Shown: positions 1 to 8,573 of the stretch, in pieces | Numbering within the stretch: position 1 is the first letter of the stretch | Layout: the number at the start of each line of letters is the position of its first letter | DNA from: JADGGM01 sp025449955 | GTDB lineage: Bacteria > Gemmatimonadota > Gemmatimonadetes > Gemmatimonadales > Gemmatimonadaceae | NCBI GenBank assembly: GCA_036554285.1 | Contig: DATBNO010000077.1 | Location: 1-64,000 of the forward strand | DNA: 64,000 bases | Direction of reading: 5' to 3' | Translations under genes and position numbers: made by a program | The notes under the pieces: model-generated | What the model was told of the DNA's origin: nothing | Seen by the model: the letters and a program-made list of their open reading frames with translations, nothing else | Database searches by the model: none

Positions 1-42
1 GGCGATCTGATCGCCGATCTCGATTACGCCTTCGCGACCTAG
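1..42 (+). CDS. C-terminal end of a protein, possibly a Cys/Met-metabolism PLP enzyme (partial)
   Basis: The first 42 bases read as an open frame of 13 residues ending in TAG at 40-42. The residues GDLIADLDYAF resemble the extreme C-terminus of cystathionine gamma-synthase/lyase family PLP enzymes, which often end in a DLIADL-type helix. This rests on a very short stretch; only the stop and the frame are really seen. The next gene starts 28 bases downstream on the same strand. Confidence 0.35.
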   Translation, partial: GDLIADLDYAFAT

Positions 43-69
43 CTGGACCCATCCGACGAGCGACCGCCC

Positions 70-1038
70 ATGCCTAACCAACTGACCCAGATCGCGCCCG
101 TATCGTGGGAACACCCCGCGGACCGCGCGGCGCTGAACACGCTGCGCGCACTCCCTGGATTCGACGAGGTGCTGCGCAAGGTGATGAGCCTCCTGGGCGA
201 ACGCGGCGTCCGCAGCCTGTTCACGGCCAACGCGGTCCGCGTTGGCCCGCGTCAACGGCCGCGCTTGAACGTGTTGCTCGATGAGGTGCAGCACACCATG
301 GACTGGCCCGACCGGCCGGACCTGTTCGTATCCCAGTCGCCGATCGCCAACGCGATGGCGGTGGGCTTCGACAAACCATTCATCGTGGTTAACTCCGCCG
401 CGCTCGACTTGCTCGACTGGGACGAGCGCCGCGTCCTCCTCGGACACGAGCTCGGCCACGTGATGAGTGGGCACGCGACCTATACCACGCTGGCGCTGAT
501 CATTCTCAGCATTGGCTTCAGCAGCCTTCCAGGACTCGGCCTCATCGCGCTCCCCATCCGGCTCGCGCTCATGGAATGGTCGCGGAAGGCGGAGTTGTCG
601 TCCGATCGGGCCGGGCTTCTGGCCACGCAGGATCCGCAGGCGTCGATGCGTCTCTTCCTCAAGTTCGCCGGCGGCATTACCGCCGACGACGAGTCGAACC
701 TGGATGAGTTCCTAACGCAGGCGCAGGAATACGAGCAAAGCGGCGGTGCCCTCGATACCATCTTTCGCGTGCTCAACGTCGCGAGCCGGACGCACCCGTT
801 CAACACCGTGCGCGCGGCTGAGCTCCAGCGGTGGATCGAGACCGGCGCCTACGAGCGCATCGTAAACGGCGACTACCCGCGCCGCGGCGAGAACGACCGG
901 CCACTGAGCGACGACTACGCCGAAGCGGCGGGCTACTATCGGAATGAAGCGCAATCGGCGGTCGACCAGGTGAAGGATGCGTTGCGTGGCGCGCGCGACG
1001 CCTTCAACAACGCCTACCGGAACGCGACATCAAAGTGA
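70..1038 (+). CDS. M48 family zinc metalloprotease, membrane-associated
   Basis: The 322-residue protein carries the zinc motif HELGH at residues 126-130. A later AELSSDRAG segment fits the ExxxD part of M48 peptidases, whose Glu is the third zinc ligand. Two hydrophobic stretches lie between them (about residues 135-170), so the enzyme is probably anchored in the membrane with a cytoplasmic active site, as in HtpX-like proteins. A role in membrane protein quality control is inferred. The gene starts ATG CCT AAC, so the recurrent GCCTAAC heptamer forms codons 2-3. Its TGA overlaps the GTG start of purD. Confidence 0.85.
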   Translation: MPNQLTQIAPVSWEHPADRAALNTLRALPGFDEVLRKVMSLLGERGVRSLFTANAVRVGPRQRPRLNVLLDEVQHTMDWPDRPDLFVSQSPIANAMAVGFDKPFIVVNSAALDLLDWDERRVLLGHELGHVMSGHATYTTLALIILSIGFSSLPGLGLIALPIRLALMEWSRKAELSSDRAGLLATQDPQASMRLFLKFAGGITADDESNLDEFLTQAQEYEQSGGALDTIFRVLNVASRTHPFNTVRAAELQRWIETGAYERIVNGDYPRRGENDRPLSDDYAEAAGYYRNEAQSAVDQVKDALRGARDAFNNAYRNATSK

Positions 1039-2327
1039 AGGTGTTGCTCGTCGGCGGCGGCGCTCGCGAGCACGCTCTCGCCTGGAAGCTGACGCACGAC
1101 GATCCGTCACTGGAGGTGCTCGTCGCACCCGGGAATCCGGGCATCGCACAGCACGGCCGTTGCGTCGCCGTCAAGGCCACCGACGTGGCCGGGATCACTG
1201 CGTTAGCACGCGACGAGCGGCCGGACCTCACCATCGTTGGCCCCGAGGCGCCGCTCGCAGCCGGACTCGGCGACGCACTTCGCGAGCACCGGCTGCCCGT
1301 GTTCGGTCCGACGGCTGCCGCGGCGCGCATCGAATCATCCAAGGCCTTCGCCAAAGCACTGATGCTCGAGGCGCGCGTGCCCACCGCACGCGCCGAGCGG
1401 CACGTGCGGCCCGACGAGGCGAAGCGCGCGGCGCGGGCAATGGGCGCGCCGGTCGTGATCAAGGCCTCCGGGCTGGCCGCCGGGAAAGGCGTCGTGATCG
1501 CCCGCACGTTAGGCGAAGCCGATCGAGCGATCGACCACATGCTCGTGGGGCACTCGTTCGGCGACGCCGGCAACGAGATTTTGGTCGAAGAGTTCATGGA
1601 GGGCGAGGAAGTCTCGCTGTTCGTCCTCACCGACGGCACGCGAGCGGTGCCGATGCTGCCGGCGCAGGATCACAAACGGCTGCTCGCCGGCGATGCCGGG
1701 CCTAACACGGGCGGCATGGGCGCGTACGCGCCGCTGTCCCTGGCTACGCCCGGCCTCGTGGACGACGTCATGGTTCGCGTCATCCGCCCCACGCTGCGGG
1801 CACTGCGCGACGCGGGCTCGCCGTTCAGCGGCGTGCTGTACGCCGGGCTCATGGTCGCCCCCGACGGCACGTCGCCGCGCGTGGTCGAGTTCAACTGCCG
1901 GTTCGGCGATCCGGAAACGCAGGCCGTGCTGCCGCTCCTGGGCGAGCCGCTCCTGCCGCGTCTGTTAGGCGTAGCGTTAGGCGCGGGGCTCGATGAAACG
2001 CCGCTGCGCTGGACGCGGCGCCACGCCGTGACCACGGTGGTGGCGGCCGCGGGCTATCCCGACACGCCCCGCCTCGGCGACCCCATCGTCTTGCCGCTAT
2101 CGACCGACGCCGGCGTGCACATCTTCCATGCCGGAACCACCCGTGCGGGCGACGGGCGGCTCCTCACGGCCGGCGGACGCGTCTTTGCGGTCACCGCAGT
2201 GGCCGATTCGCTCGCGTCCGCACAACAGCTAAGTGTGCGCGCGGCCGGCGCCATCGAGTTCGCGGGAAGCCAGTACCGCGCCGACATCGCGTGGCGGGAG
2301 CTCGAGCGCCATGCCGGAGCTGCCTGA
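1035..2327 (+). CDS. purD: Phosphoribosylamine-glycine ligase
   Basis: GARS joins phosphoribosylamine and glycine with ATP in the second step of de novo purine synthesis. The 430-residue length is normal. Family signatures appear in order: GGGAREHAL at residues 7-15, the VVGPEAPL-type segment (here TIVGPEAPLAAG), the ATP-grasp segments VIKASGLAAGKGVV and VEEFMEGEEVS, then DAGPNTGGMGAY and NCRFGDPETQ. The start is GTG at 1035, overlapping the stop of the protease gene as GTGA, which implies translational coupling. The end overlaps mutM by 17 bases. No purine-pathway neighbour is adjacent; guaB lies 18 kb away. Confidence 0.96.
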   Translation: MKVLLVGGGAREHALAWKLTHDDPSLEVLVAPGNPGIAQHGRCVAVKATDVAGITALARDERPDLTIVGPEAPLAAGLGDALREHRLPVFGPTAAAARIESSKAFAKALMLEARVPTARAERHVRPDEAKRAARAMGAPVVIKASGLAAGKGVVIARTLGEADRAIDHMLVGHSFGDAGNEILVEEFMEGEEVSLFVLTDGTRAVPMLPAQDHKRLLAGDAGPNTGGMGAYAPLSLATPGLVDDVMVRVIRPTLRALRDAGSPFSGVLYAGLMVAPDGTSPRVVEFNCRFGDPETQAVLPLLGEPLLPRLLGVALGAGLDETPLRWTRRHAVTTVVAAAGYPDTPRLGDPIVLPLSTDAGVHIFHAGTTRAGDGRLLTAGGRVFAVTAVADSLASAQQLSVRAAGAIEFAGSQYRADIAWRELERHAGAA

Positions 2328-3138
2328 AACCGAGACCATCGCGCGCGACCTGCAGCGCGAGCTCACAGGTGCCACAATCGCCGGCGTCACCGTTGCGCAC
2401 GCCGACGTGCTCCGCGAAACCAGTCCGATCAAGCTGCGCCGTTCCGTTACCGGCGCGACGATCACTCGATGCTGGCGCCGCGCGAAGCTCGTGGTGCTCG
2501 ATCTGTCCACCGGTGATCGGCTCGTCGTCCAGCCGCGCTTCACTGGCGCGCTCCTGATCGATACGGGCTCGCTTCCGGATCGCGAACGCGCGTACGCCAC
2601 CCTCACGCTCCGTCTCGCCGACGGACGCGACCTGCACTACCGCGACATCAGGCGCTTGGGCACCGTGACGCTGATGACGCCGGCTCGTTGGAGGCGCTAC
2701 GAATCGACGTTGGGCATGGAGCCGCTTGACCCGGCATTCACCGTCACGCATCTATCGGGCGCTCTTCGGGGCTCCTCACAGGCGGTGAAGAAGTTGTTGA
2801 TGGACCAGCGCCGGATTGCCGGCCTCGGCAACATTTACGCGAACGAAGCGCTGTGGCGCGCGGAGATCGACCCGTCGCGCGCTGGACGCTCGATTCGCGC
2901 CCAGGAAATCGAACGGCTGCACGCGGGCATCGTGGATGTGCTCCGCGCATCGATCAACGCGCGCGGGACGAGCTTCCGCGACTATCGCGATGCGTCGGGC
3001 AACCGTGGCGGATTCGCCGAGCACCTGGACGCGTACGGACGCGGCGGCGAGCCGTGTCATCGGTGTGGGGGACGCCTGGTGGCCACCGACGCGATCGATG
3101 GCCGCGCGACCGTGTTGTGTCCTCGTTGTCAACGATGA
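2311..3138 (+). CDS. mutM: Formamidopyrimidine-DNA glycosylase (Fpg/MutM family)
   Basis: This base-excision repair enzyme removes 8-oxoguanine and other oxidised purines. The ATG at 2311 was chosen because it gives the N-terminus MPELPE, with the catalytic Pro2 and Glu3 of the family; the open frame continues upstream but that part lies in purD. The 275-residue protein has RRAK with the conserved Lys, GLGNIYANEALW, and a C-terminal zinc finger with C249, C252, C270 and C273. The usual DNA-intercalating residues differ: QPRFTG stands where many members have HLGMSG, and RRLG where they have RRFG, so lesion preference may be altered. It overlaps the nuclease gene downstream as ATGA. Confidence 0.9.
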   Translation: MPELPETETIARDLQRELTGATIAGVTVAHADVLRETSPIKLRRSVTGATITRCWRRAKLVVLDLSTGDRLVVQPRFTGALLIDTGSLPDRERAYATLTLRLADGRDLHYRDIRRLGTVTLMTPARWRRYESTLGMEPLDPAFTVTHLSGALRGSSQAVKKLLMDQRRIAGLGNIYANEALWRAEIDPSRAGRSIRAQEIERLHAGIVDVLRASINARGTSFRDYRDASGNRGGFAEHLDAYGRGGEPCHRCGGRLVATDAIDGRATVLCPRCQR

Positions 3139-4286
3139 AACGGCGCACGCTCCTTCCTCCCTGCACTGACGACGACGAGCTCGCGCGCATGCGCGCCGCG
3201 GTGAAGGCGGATGCCCAGGACCGGCCGGGCGTGTACCGGATGCACGCGCGGAGCGGCGAGGTGGTCTACGTCGGCAAATCGAAGCGATTGCGCACGCGGC
3301 TGCTGAGCTACTTCCGCGGGAGCTACCCGGAAGACAAAGGCGCGCGGATCATCCGCGAGGCCGTGCACATCGACTGGGACTACACGCCGAGCGAGTTCGC
3401 GGCGCTGTTGCTCGAGATGCGGCAGATCAAGCGGCTGCGTCCGCGGCTCAACGTGGCGATGAAGCGCGATGACCGCCACTTCGCTTTCATCAAGATCTCG
3501 CGCGGCACCGCGCCCAAGTTGACCGTGGTTCGCGGCCCAACGGAAGACAGCGCGGCGTACTATGGTCCGTTCCAAGGCGCCCAGCGGGTGGCCGAATCGC
3601 TGCGCGAGCTCAACGATGCGTTAGGCCTGCGCGATTGCACCGTCGACCGGCGGATGCATTTCTCCGATCAGAGCGAGTTGTTCCAGATCGCGCGCACGCC
3701 GGGCTGTATTCGCTTCGAGATCCACAAGTGCCTCGGTCCGTGTGTGGGCGGGTGCTCGGAGTCGCAGTACGACCAGCGGCTGGGGCTCGCCCGCGCGTTC
3801 CTCGATTGCACGGACGACACGCCGCTCGACACGCTGCGTCGCGAGATGGAGGCCAGCAGCGAGCGACTCGAGTTCGAGCGCGCCGCCGCGCTCCGCGACA
3901 AGGTCCAGCGCCTGGAAGAGCTGCGCGTGCAGTTTCTCCGGCTCCGCTTCGGCGTCGAGTCGCTCACGTTCGTATACACGGTGCCCGGACACGAGGGCGA
4001 CGACCGCGTCTATCTCATCCGGCGCGGCCGCGTGCGCGACGAGCGGCCGGCGCCGCACACGCCTAACGACAAGCGGGCGCTCGAGCGGGCCATTGCCGAC
4101 GTCTATGGCCCGGCCGAGCGCCCCACCACCCGCGTGCCGACGCACGAGATCGACGAGATGCTACTGCTGACCTCGTGGTTCGGGCGGTTTCCCGAAGAAA
4201 TGGAACGCGTGCGTCAGGTGCCTCACTTGAGCGTTTTGTCGAGGTACGCAACGGTCGCGCTGTCGGCCACGAGCCAGGAAGCGTAG
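3135..4286 (+). CDS. Short UvrC-like GIY-YIG nuclease
   Basis: The 383-residue protein has a UvrC-type GIY-YIG domain: GVY at 32-34, YVG at 45-47, conserved R and K residues, and E94 in a LLLEMRQIK helix. A Cys-rich segment with KCLGPC, similar to the UvrC cluster region, follows. Then comes a UVR (UvrB-binding) helix pair with the LEFERAAALRDK-type sequence. The second UvrC half, with the RNase H-like nuclease and helix-hairpin-helix, is absent. It therefore resembles Cho-type short UvrC homologues that make only the 3' incision. The start at 3135 overlaps the mutM stop as ATGA, so two repair genes are coupled. Its last 64 bases overlap the converging S9 peptidase gene. Confidence 0.78.
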   Translation: MKRRTLLPPCTDDDELARMRAAVKADAQDRPGVYRMHARSGEVVYVGKSKRLRTRLLSYFRGSYPEDKGARIIREAVHIDWDYTPSEFAALLLEMRQIKRLRPRLNVAMKRDDRHFAFIKISRGTAPKLTVVRGPTEDSAAYYGPFQGAQRVAESLRELNDALGLRDCTVDRRMHFSDQSELFQIARTPGCIRFEIHKCLGPCVGGCSESQYDQRLGLARAFLDCTDDTPLDTLRREMEASSERLEFERAAALRDKVQRLEELRVQFLRLRFGVESLTFVYTVPGHEGDDRVYLIRRGRVRDERPAPHTPNDKRALERAIADVYGPAERPTTRVPTHEIDEMLLLTSWFGRFPEEMERVRQVPHLSVLSRYATVALSATSQEA

Positions 4287-6376
4287 CGCAAGAAGCCGTG
4301 GATCTCGTCCGGCAGCACGAGCTCCTCGTACTTCACGCCCTGTGCGTCCAACCGTCGCGCCAGGTCCACCGTCTGATGAAAGTGAACGTTGCGATCGTCG
4401 TCACCCTGGATGAGCAGCACCGGTGATTTCCACGTCGACATGTACGCGACGGGCGACGACAGCCACGCCACTTTCTTCGCCGAATCCAGGTCGGCCTTCT
4501 CGTATTGCTGTGCGCGGCGCTCGAAAAAGTCCTGCACGTCCGACATCCAATCGTGCACGCCGTGCATGTCGACGCCCGCGGCAAAGAGGTCCGAGTTGCG
4601 CGCCAGCGCCATGGCCGTGAGGAAGCCGCCGTACGAACCGCCCCAGATCCCGATGCTGCCCGGGTTCACCTCGGGCAGCGTGCGCAGGTACTCGGCGCCC
4701 GCCTTCACATCCAGATACTCGGACGCGCCCCAACGCCCCGCGTGCTCGGGATGATGGAACTCGTGGCCGTAACCGATGCCTAACCGATAGTTCACCGCCA
4801 GCACCACGTAGCCGCGCGACGCGAGATACTGATTGACCGCGTACGAGTTGGAGTAGTAGTCCATGTAGTGCCAGCCGAGCATCATCTGCCGCGGCGGCCC
4901 GCCGTGGACGAACACCACCGCCGGCGCGTGCGAAAGGCCCGGCTTGGCGAAGAGGTCGGCGTGCACCTCGATGCCATCGGACGCGCGGTACGTCACCGCG
5001 CGCGGCACGATGAGCTGCGATGTCGGGAAATCGGATGGAATGTGGTCGGCCGCGATCAGGCGCGACGCGCCGCCGCCTAACGGAAGGACCGCCGGGATCG
5101 GCGGACGCTTTGCGTCGGCGGACAGGAACACCACCGAGGCGCCGTCCGCGGTGACCACCGGCCCCCACTCGATGCCGGTGCCCGGCGTCAGGTCCACCGG
5201 CGACGCGCGGTCCACGGGAACCTTGAAGATGTGGCGGCGCTCGAGGTCATCGGTGCCCGTCCCCATGTTCGCCGAGAACACCAGCGTCTTGCCGTCGCGC
5301 GACATCGTGATGTACTCGGCCATGCCGTGAGCCGGCGTGAGGAGCAGCGGTTCGCCGCCGCTCGCGGCCACCGAATACAGGTGCGGCCAGCCATCGAGAT
5401 CGGCGAGGAACACGATTCGGTTGCCGGCCGCCCAATGCAGATTCACTTCGCCGTCGGTGGATGGCGCGGATCCGCGAAGCGTGTTCGGACTCTCCCATAC
5501 CTGGTGCGCGGCAAGCGTCGCCACACTTGCGGCCCAGATGCCGAACGGGCGCGGATGCAGTTGCAGCAACGTCTCCGGCGCGCCGCCGTTGCCCGGCCGG
5601 CGATCGAACGCGATCTGCGTTCCGTCGGGCGACCACTGCGGATCGCCGTCGAACGACGTCGACGGCGACACGTAGCGGAGCGGCGTCGAGTCGTTGCTGA
5701 AGAGCGCGATGAACGAGTGGTCGCCGCGCGAGGACACGAACGCCAACGCGCTGCCGTCGGGCGACCATGCGGGTGATTCGCTCTCGCCGGTCGCGAACAG
5801 CAGCCGCTTGCCGGGCTGTGAGCCATCGGCCGGCACCATCCAGATCTGGTGATCGTGGATGTACGCAATGCGATCGCCGCGCGGCGAAACGATGGGCAGA
5901 TCGCCCTCGGCGAGTTTCTTCGGTTGCCCGCCCGCCGCCGGCACGCTCCAGATCTCGACCATCGGTTGGATCGGGCTCGACGACGGATCGGGCGCGAGAT
6001 TTCCAGGCGCCGACCAGTTCGCGTCGTGATCGCCGCCGCGCACGTACACGATCGTGTTGCCGTCGGGCGTGAACGAGAGATTGGTGAGCTCTTGTCCGTC
6101 ATCGGCCGTGTAGCCGGTGACGCGGTGCGCTTGCCAGTCCGGCGCTGCGGCCTCGTAGATGTTGCGCACGCCGCGCTCATCGAACACCCACGCGACGCGC
6201 GCGCCGCTCGTCGCGGCGACGAGCGCCGACGGGTACGGATAACTCGTGACTTGCTTGAGGGTGAACGACCCCGCGCTGCGTTGCGCGGCAAGCGATCCCG
6301 CGCTCGCGGCAAGCCCCAGGACGATGATGGCGGCCCCGTTGGACCAGCGCGGGCGGCGAAAGCGACACTGACGCAT
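4223..6376 (-). CDS. Secreted S9 family prolyl oligopeptidase/dipeptidyl peptidase
   Basis: The 717-residue protein begins with a basic, hydrophobic signal peptide ending LAAQ, so it is exported. The middle contains repeated PD40/WD40-like segments of a beta-propeller (for example SPDGSALAFVSS, SRDGKTLVFS). The C-terminal alpha/beta hydrolase has the nucleophile in GGSYGG (S581), the acid in GDDDRNV and the base in EIHGF. These are hallmarks of S9 peptidases that cut small peptides, often after proline. Substrate cannot be told from sequence. It is transcribed alone, convergent with the UvrC-like gene. Confidence 0.88.
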   Translation of the reverse strand: MRQCRFRRPRWSNGAAIIVLGLAASAGSLAAQRSAGSFTLKQVTSYPYPSALVAATSGARVAWVFDERGVRNIYEAAAPDWQAHRVTGYTADDGQELTNLSFTPDGNTIVYVRGGDHDANWSAPGNLAPDPSSSPIQPMVEIWSVPAAGGQPKKLAEGDLPIVSPRGDRIAYIHDHQIWMVPADGSQPGKRLLFATGESESPAWSPDGSALAFVSSRGDHSFIALFSNDSTPLRYVSPSTSFDGDPQWSPDGTQIAFDRRPGNGGAPETLLQLHPRPFGIWAASVATLAAHQVWESPNTLRGSAPSTDGEVNLHWAAGNRIVFLADLDGWPHLYSVAASGGEPLLLTPAHGMAEYITMSRDGKTLVFSANMGTGTDDLERRHIFKVPVDRASPVDLTPGTGIEWGPVVTADGASVVFLSADAKRPPIPAVLPLGGGASRLIAADHIPSDFPTSQLIVPRAVTYRASDGIEVHADLFAKPGLSHAPAVVFVHGGPPRQMMLGWHYMDYYSNSYAVNQYLASRGYVVLAVNYRLGIGYGHEFHHPEHAGRWGASEYLDVKAGAEYLRTLPEVNPGSIGIWGGSYGGFLTAMALARNSDLFAAGVDMHGVHDWMSDVQDFFERRAQQYEKADLDSAKKVAWLSSPVAYMSTWKSPVLLIQGDDDRNVHFHQTVDLARRLDAQGVKYEELVLPDEIHGFLRYASWLVADSATVAYLDKTLK

Positions 6377-6520
6377 GGCATCCTCTGTGTGAGAGTTCGG
6401 CCCAAAAGCGACACGCGTTGCCCCAAGACCGACGGCGACATTGTCGCGCCTGGCGCACGCGCCGTCAACCAGCAGCCGGGCCGCGCCGGCCGGAATCCGC
6501 CGCTGACTGTGCCTAACGGA

Positions 6521-7006
6521 CTATGCGTCGAGCGGCACGATCACGACGTCCGCCGCGCCGTCCGCGATGGTGAGCCGCGCCACGCTGGGCCGCAAGTTGA
6601 ATCGGCGGGGACCGGCGGCACCGGGATTCACGACCAGCCGATCGCCGATCTTCGCGATGAGCGCGCGATGGGTGTGGCCATACACGATGACGTCGGCATC
6701 ATACTGCGCGGCGAGCGCGTCGGGGTGCGGCTCTCCGATTTCGTGTCCGTGGCTGACGTGGATGCGGACGCCGTTCACGTCGCGCAGCAGCTCGGCCGCG
6801 AGGCGAGGGTCATCGCGGCGATCCATGTTGCCCGCGACGGCGTCCACCGGCGCGATCAGCGCGAGCTCATCCAACACGTCCTCCCCGCACACATCGCCCG
6901 CATGCAGAATGAACGACACGCCGGCCAGCGCCGTATGCACACCCGGGCGCACGAGGCCGTGCGTGTCCGAGATGAGCCCGATGACGACCGGCTGTTCGTT
7001 AGGCAT
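6521..7006 (-). CDS. YfcE/MJ0936-type metallophosphoesterase
   Basis: This small (161 residues) calcineurin-like phosphodiesterase carries SDTHG, HAGD, GNMD, HGHE and GHTH, the five metal-binding blocks of the YfcE family. ATG at 7006 is preferred because it places the first strand directly before SDTHG and overlaps the ubiX stop by 8 bases. An ATG at 7030 would add eight residues. The start reads ATG CCT AAC, so one heptamer copy provides both the ubiX stop (TAA) and codons 2-3 of this gene. The physiological substrate is unknown. It is the last gene of the menaquinone operon. Confidence 0.8.
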   Translation of the reverse strand: MPNEQPVVIGLISDTHGLVRPGVHTALAGVSFILHAGDVCGEDVLDELALIAPVDAVAGNMDRRDDPRLAAELLRDVNGVRIHVSHGHEIGEPHPDALAAQYDADVIVYGHTHRALIAKIGDRLVVNPGAAGPRRFNLRPSVARLTIADGAADVVIVPLDA

Positions 7007-7625
7007 CGGCGCCGCGGGGCGGCGCCGCATCGCCCCACCGCCCGCTCAACCGGTGCTCCACACCCAGGTGGTCGAGGATGCGCGCGACCATGAAGTCGAC
7101 CAGATCGTCGATGCCGCGCGGCGCGTGATAGAACCCGGGTGCGGCCGGCATCACCACGGCGCCGGCGCGCGACACGCGCAGCATGTTCTCCAGGTGGATG
7201 ATGCCGAGTGGCGTTTCGCGAGGAACCAGGAGCAGCGGGCGGCGTTCCTTGAGCGTCACGTCGGCTGCACGTTCGATGAGGGAGCGCGATGCGCCCTGTG
7301 CGATGGCGGCGAGCGTCCCCATTGAGCACGGACACACCACCATGCCACTGGTGCGCGCCGAGCCGGACGCGGGCGCGGCGCCGCGGTCGGCGTCGTCGAA
7401 CACGGTCACCGCGCGGTCCCAGCGCGCGGTGCCTACGCGGCGCCTGAGCGCGGCCACGTCGGCGATGCCCGCCTCCATGCCTAACAGACGCCATCCGTGC
7501 GACGACACGATGAGCGACACGGGTCGCTCGGCGAGCGCCAGCTGTTCGACGAGGCGTACCGCGTACGGCGCACCCGACGCCCCGGTAATCGCGACGACGA
7601 TGGGCGGAACGCGCTTCCCGGTCAT
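6999..7625 (-). CDS. ubiX: UbiX-type flavin prenyltransferase
   Basis: UbiX enzymes add a dimethylallyl unit to FMN and so make the prenyl-FMN cofactor used by UbiD decarboxylases. The 208-residue protein has VAITGASGAPYAVRL at the N-terminus and, later, CPCSMGTLAAIAQG, the LLLVPRETPL segment and PAAPGFYH, all typical of the family. The ATG at 7625 overlaps the ubiA stop by four bases. The stop TAA at 7001-6999 lies within a GCCTAAC copy. Its position beside ubiD and ubiA supports a role in quinone synthesis. Confidence 0.92.
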   Translation of the reverse strand: MTGKRVPPIVVAITGASGAPYAVRLVEQLALAERPVSLIVSSHGWRLLGMEAGIADVAALRRRVGTARWDRAVTVFDDADRGAAPASGSARTSGMVVCPCSMGTLAAIAQGASRSLIERAADVTLKERRPLLLVPRETPLGIIHLENMLRVSRAGAVVMPAAPGFYHAPRGIDDLVDFMVARILDHLGVEHRLSGRWGDAAPPRGADA

Positions 7626-8533
7626 CGGCCGAGCACCCGTCCGAGGAGCACGAACGCGAAGAACGTCACGCTGATGATGCCGTTCATCGTGAAGAAGGCC
7701 GCATCGAGGCGCGAGAGATCGCCGGGCCGCACCAGCGAGTGCTCGTACACCAGCAGCACGGCGACGACGACCACGCCGGCCGCGTACAGCGTCCCGCCGC
7801 CTAACGCCATGCCGCCCAGGGCCAGACACGCCACCGTCATCGCGTGCAGTACGCGCGCCGTGCGCACGGCGCCCCGCTCGCCCAGCGTGACCGGAAGCGA
7901 GTGCAAACCGTGCTCGCGGTCGAATCCGACGTCCTGCAATGCGTACAGGATGTCGAAACCGCCCACCCATCCCATGACCGCGGCCGCGAGCAGCACCAGC
8001 GCCCACCACGGCCGGCTCCAGGCGGCGGTGAGCGCGAGATACCCGCCCACGGGCGCGATGCCGGTGCCGAGTCCGAGCACCAGGTGGGCAAAGTGGGTGA
8101 AGCGCTTGGTATAGCTGTAGAAGAGCACCCAGCCTAACGCAACCGGCGACAGCGCGAAGCACAACGGGTTGAGCCGCCAGGCGGCCACTACGAACACCGC
8201 CGACGCCACGGTCACCGCGGCGGCGGCTTCGCCGACGCCGATCGCACCCACCGGAATCTCGCGATTCGCCGTGCGCGGATTCGCCGCGTCCAGCCGGCGG
8301 TCGGCGATGCGATTGAATCCCATCGCCGCGAATCGCGCCGCGGTGAACGCCACCGCCACCCATCCCACCACCCGCCATGTGACCGGCTGCGCGTAGCTCG
8401 CGAGCACCACACCCACGAGCGCGAACGGCATCGCGAACAGCGTGTGCGGCAGCTTGACGAGGTTGATGTATCGCGTGAGCCGCGACACGCCGGCGAACGT
8501 CTGTCCTTCGCGCACGGGAGCCGTGTCGCTCAC
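7622..8533 (-). CDS. ubiA: UbiA-family polyprenyltransferase (menaquinone pathway)
   Basis: This is an integral membrane enzyme that joins a polyprenyl chain to an aromatic acid. The 303-residue protein has about eight to nine hydrophobic helices and both Asp-rich motifs: NRIADRRLDAANPRTANRE near residue 75, and the GFDILYALQDVGFD segment near residue 190. With UbiX, UbiD and a UbiE-type methyltransferase in the same operon, it most likely prenylates dihydroxynaphthoate. The cofactor-dependent decarboxylation implied by UbiD/UbiX fits the futalosine route (MqnP-like) better than the classical MenA route. Start GTG at 8533; 40 bases separate it from ubiD. Confidence 0.88.
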   Translation of the reverse strand: MSDTAPVREGQTFAGVSRLTRYINLVKLPHTLFAMPFALVGVVLASYAQPVTWRVVGWVAVAFTAARFAAMGFNRIADRRLDAANPRTANREIPVGAIGVGEAAAAVTVASAVFVVAAWRLNPLCFALSPVALGWVLFYSYTKRFTHFAHLVLGLGTGIAPVGGYLALTAAWSRPWWALVLLAAAVMGWVGGFDILYALQDVGFDREHGLHSLPVTLGERGAVRTARVLHAMTVACLALGGMALGGGTLYAAGVVVVAVLLVYEHSLVRPGDLSRLDAAFFTMNGIISVTFFAFVLLGRVLGR

Positions 8534-8573
8534 GCCCGCCCCCGCGCGATCCGTCGCACGCGTAACGGGCCGC

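Noticed and set aside
5849..7093. 414-codon plus-strand frame across the S9 peptidase start and the phosphodiesterase
   Set aside because: It runs antisense over two genes with clear catalytic motifs and has a low-complexity Arg/Asp/His composition.
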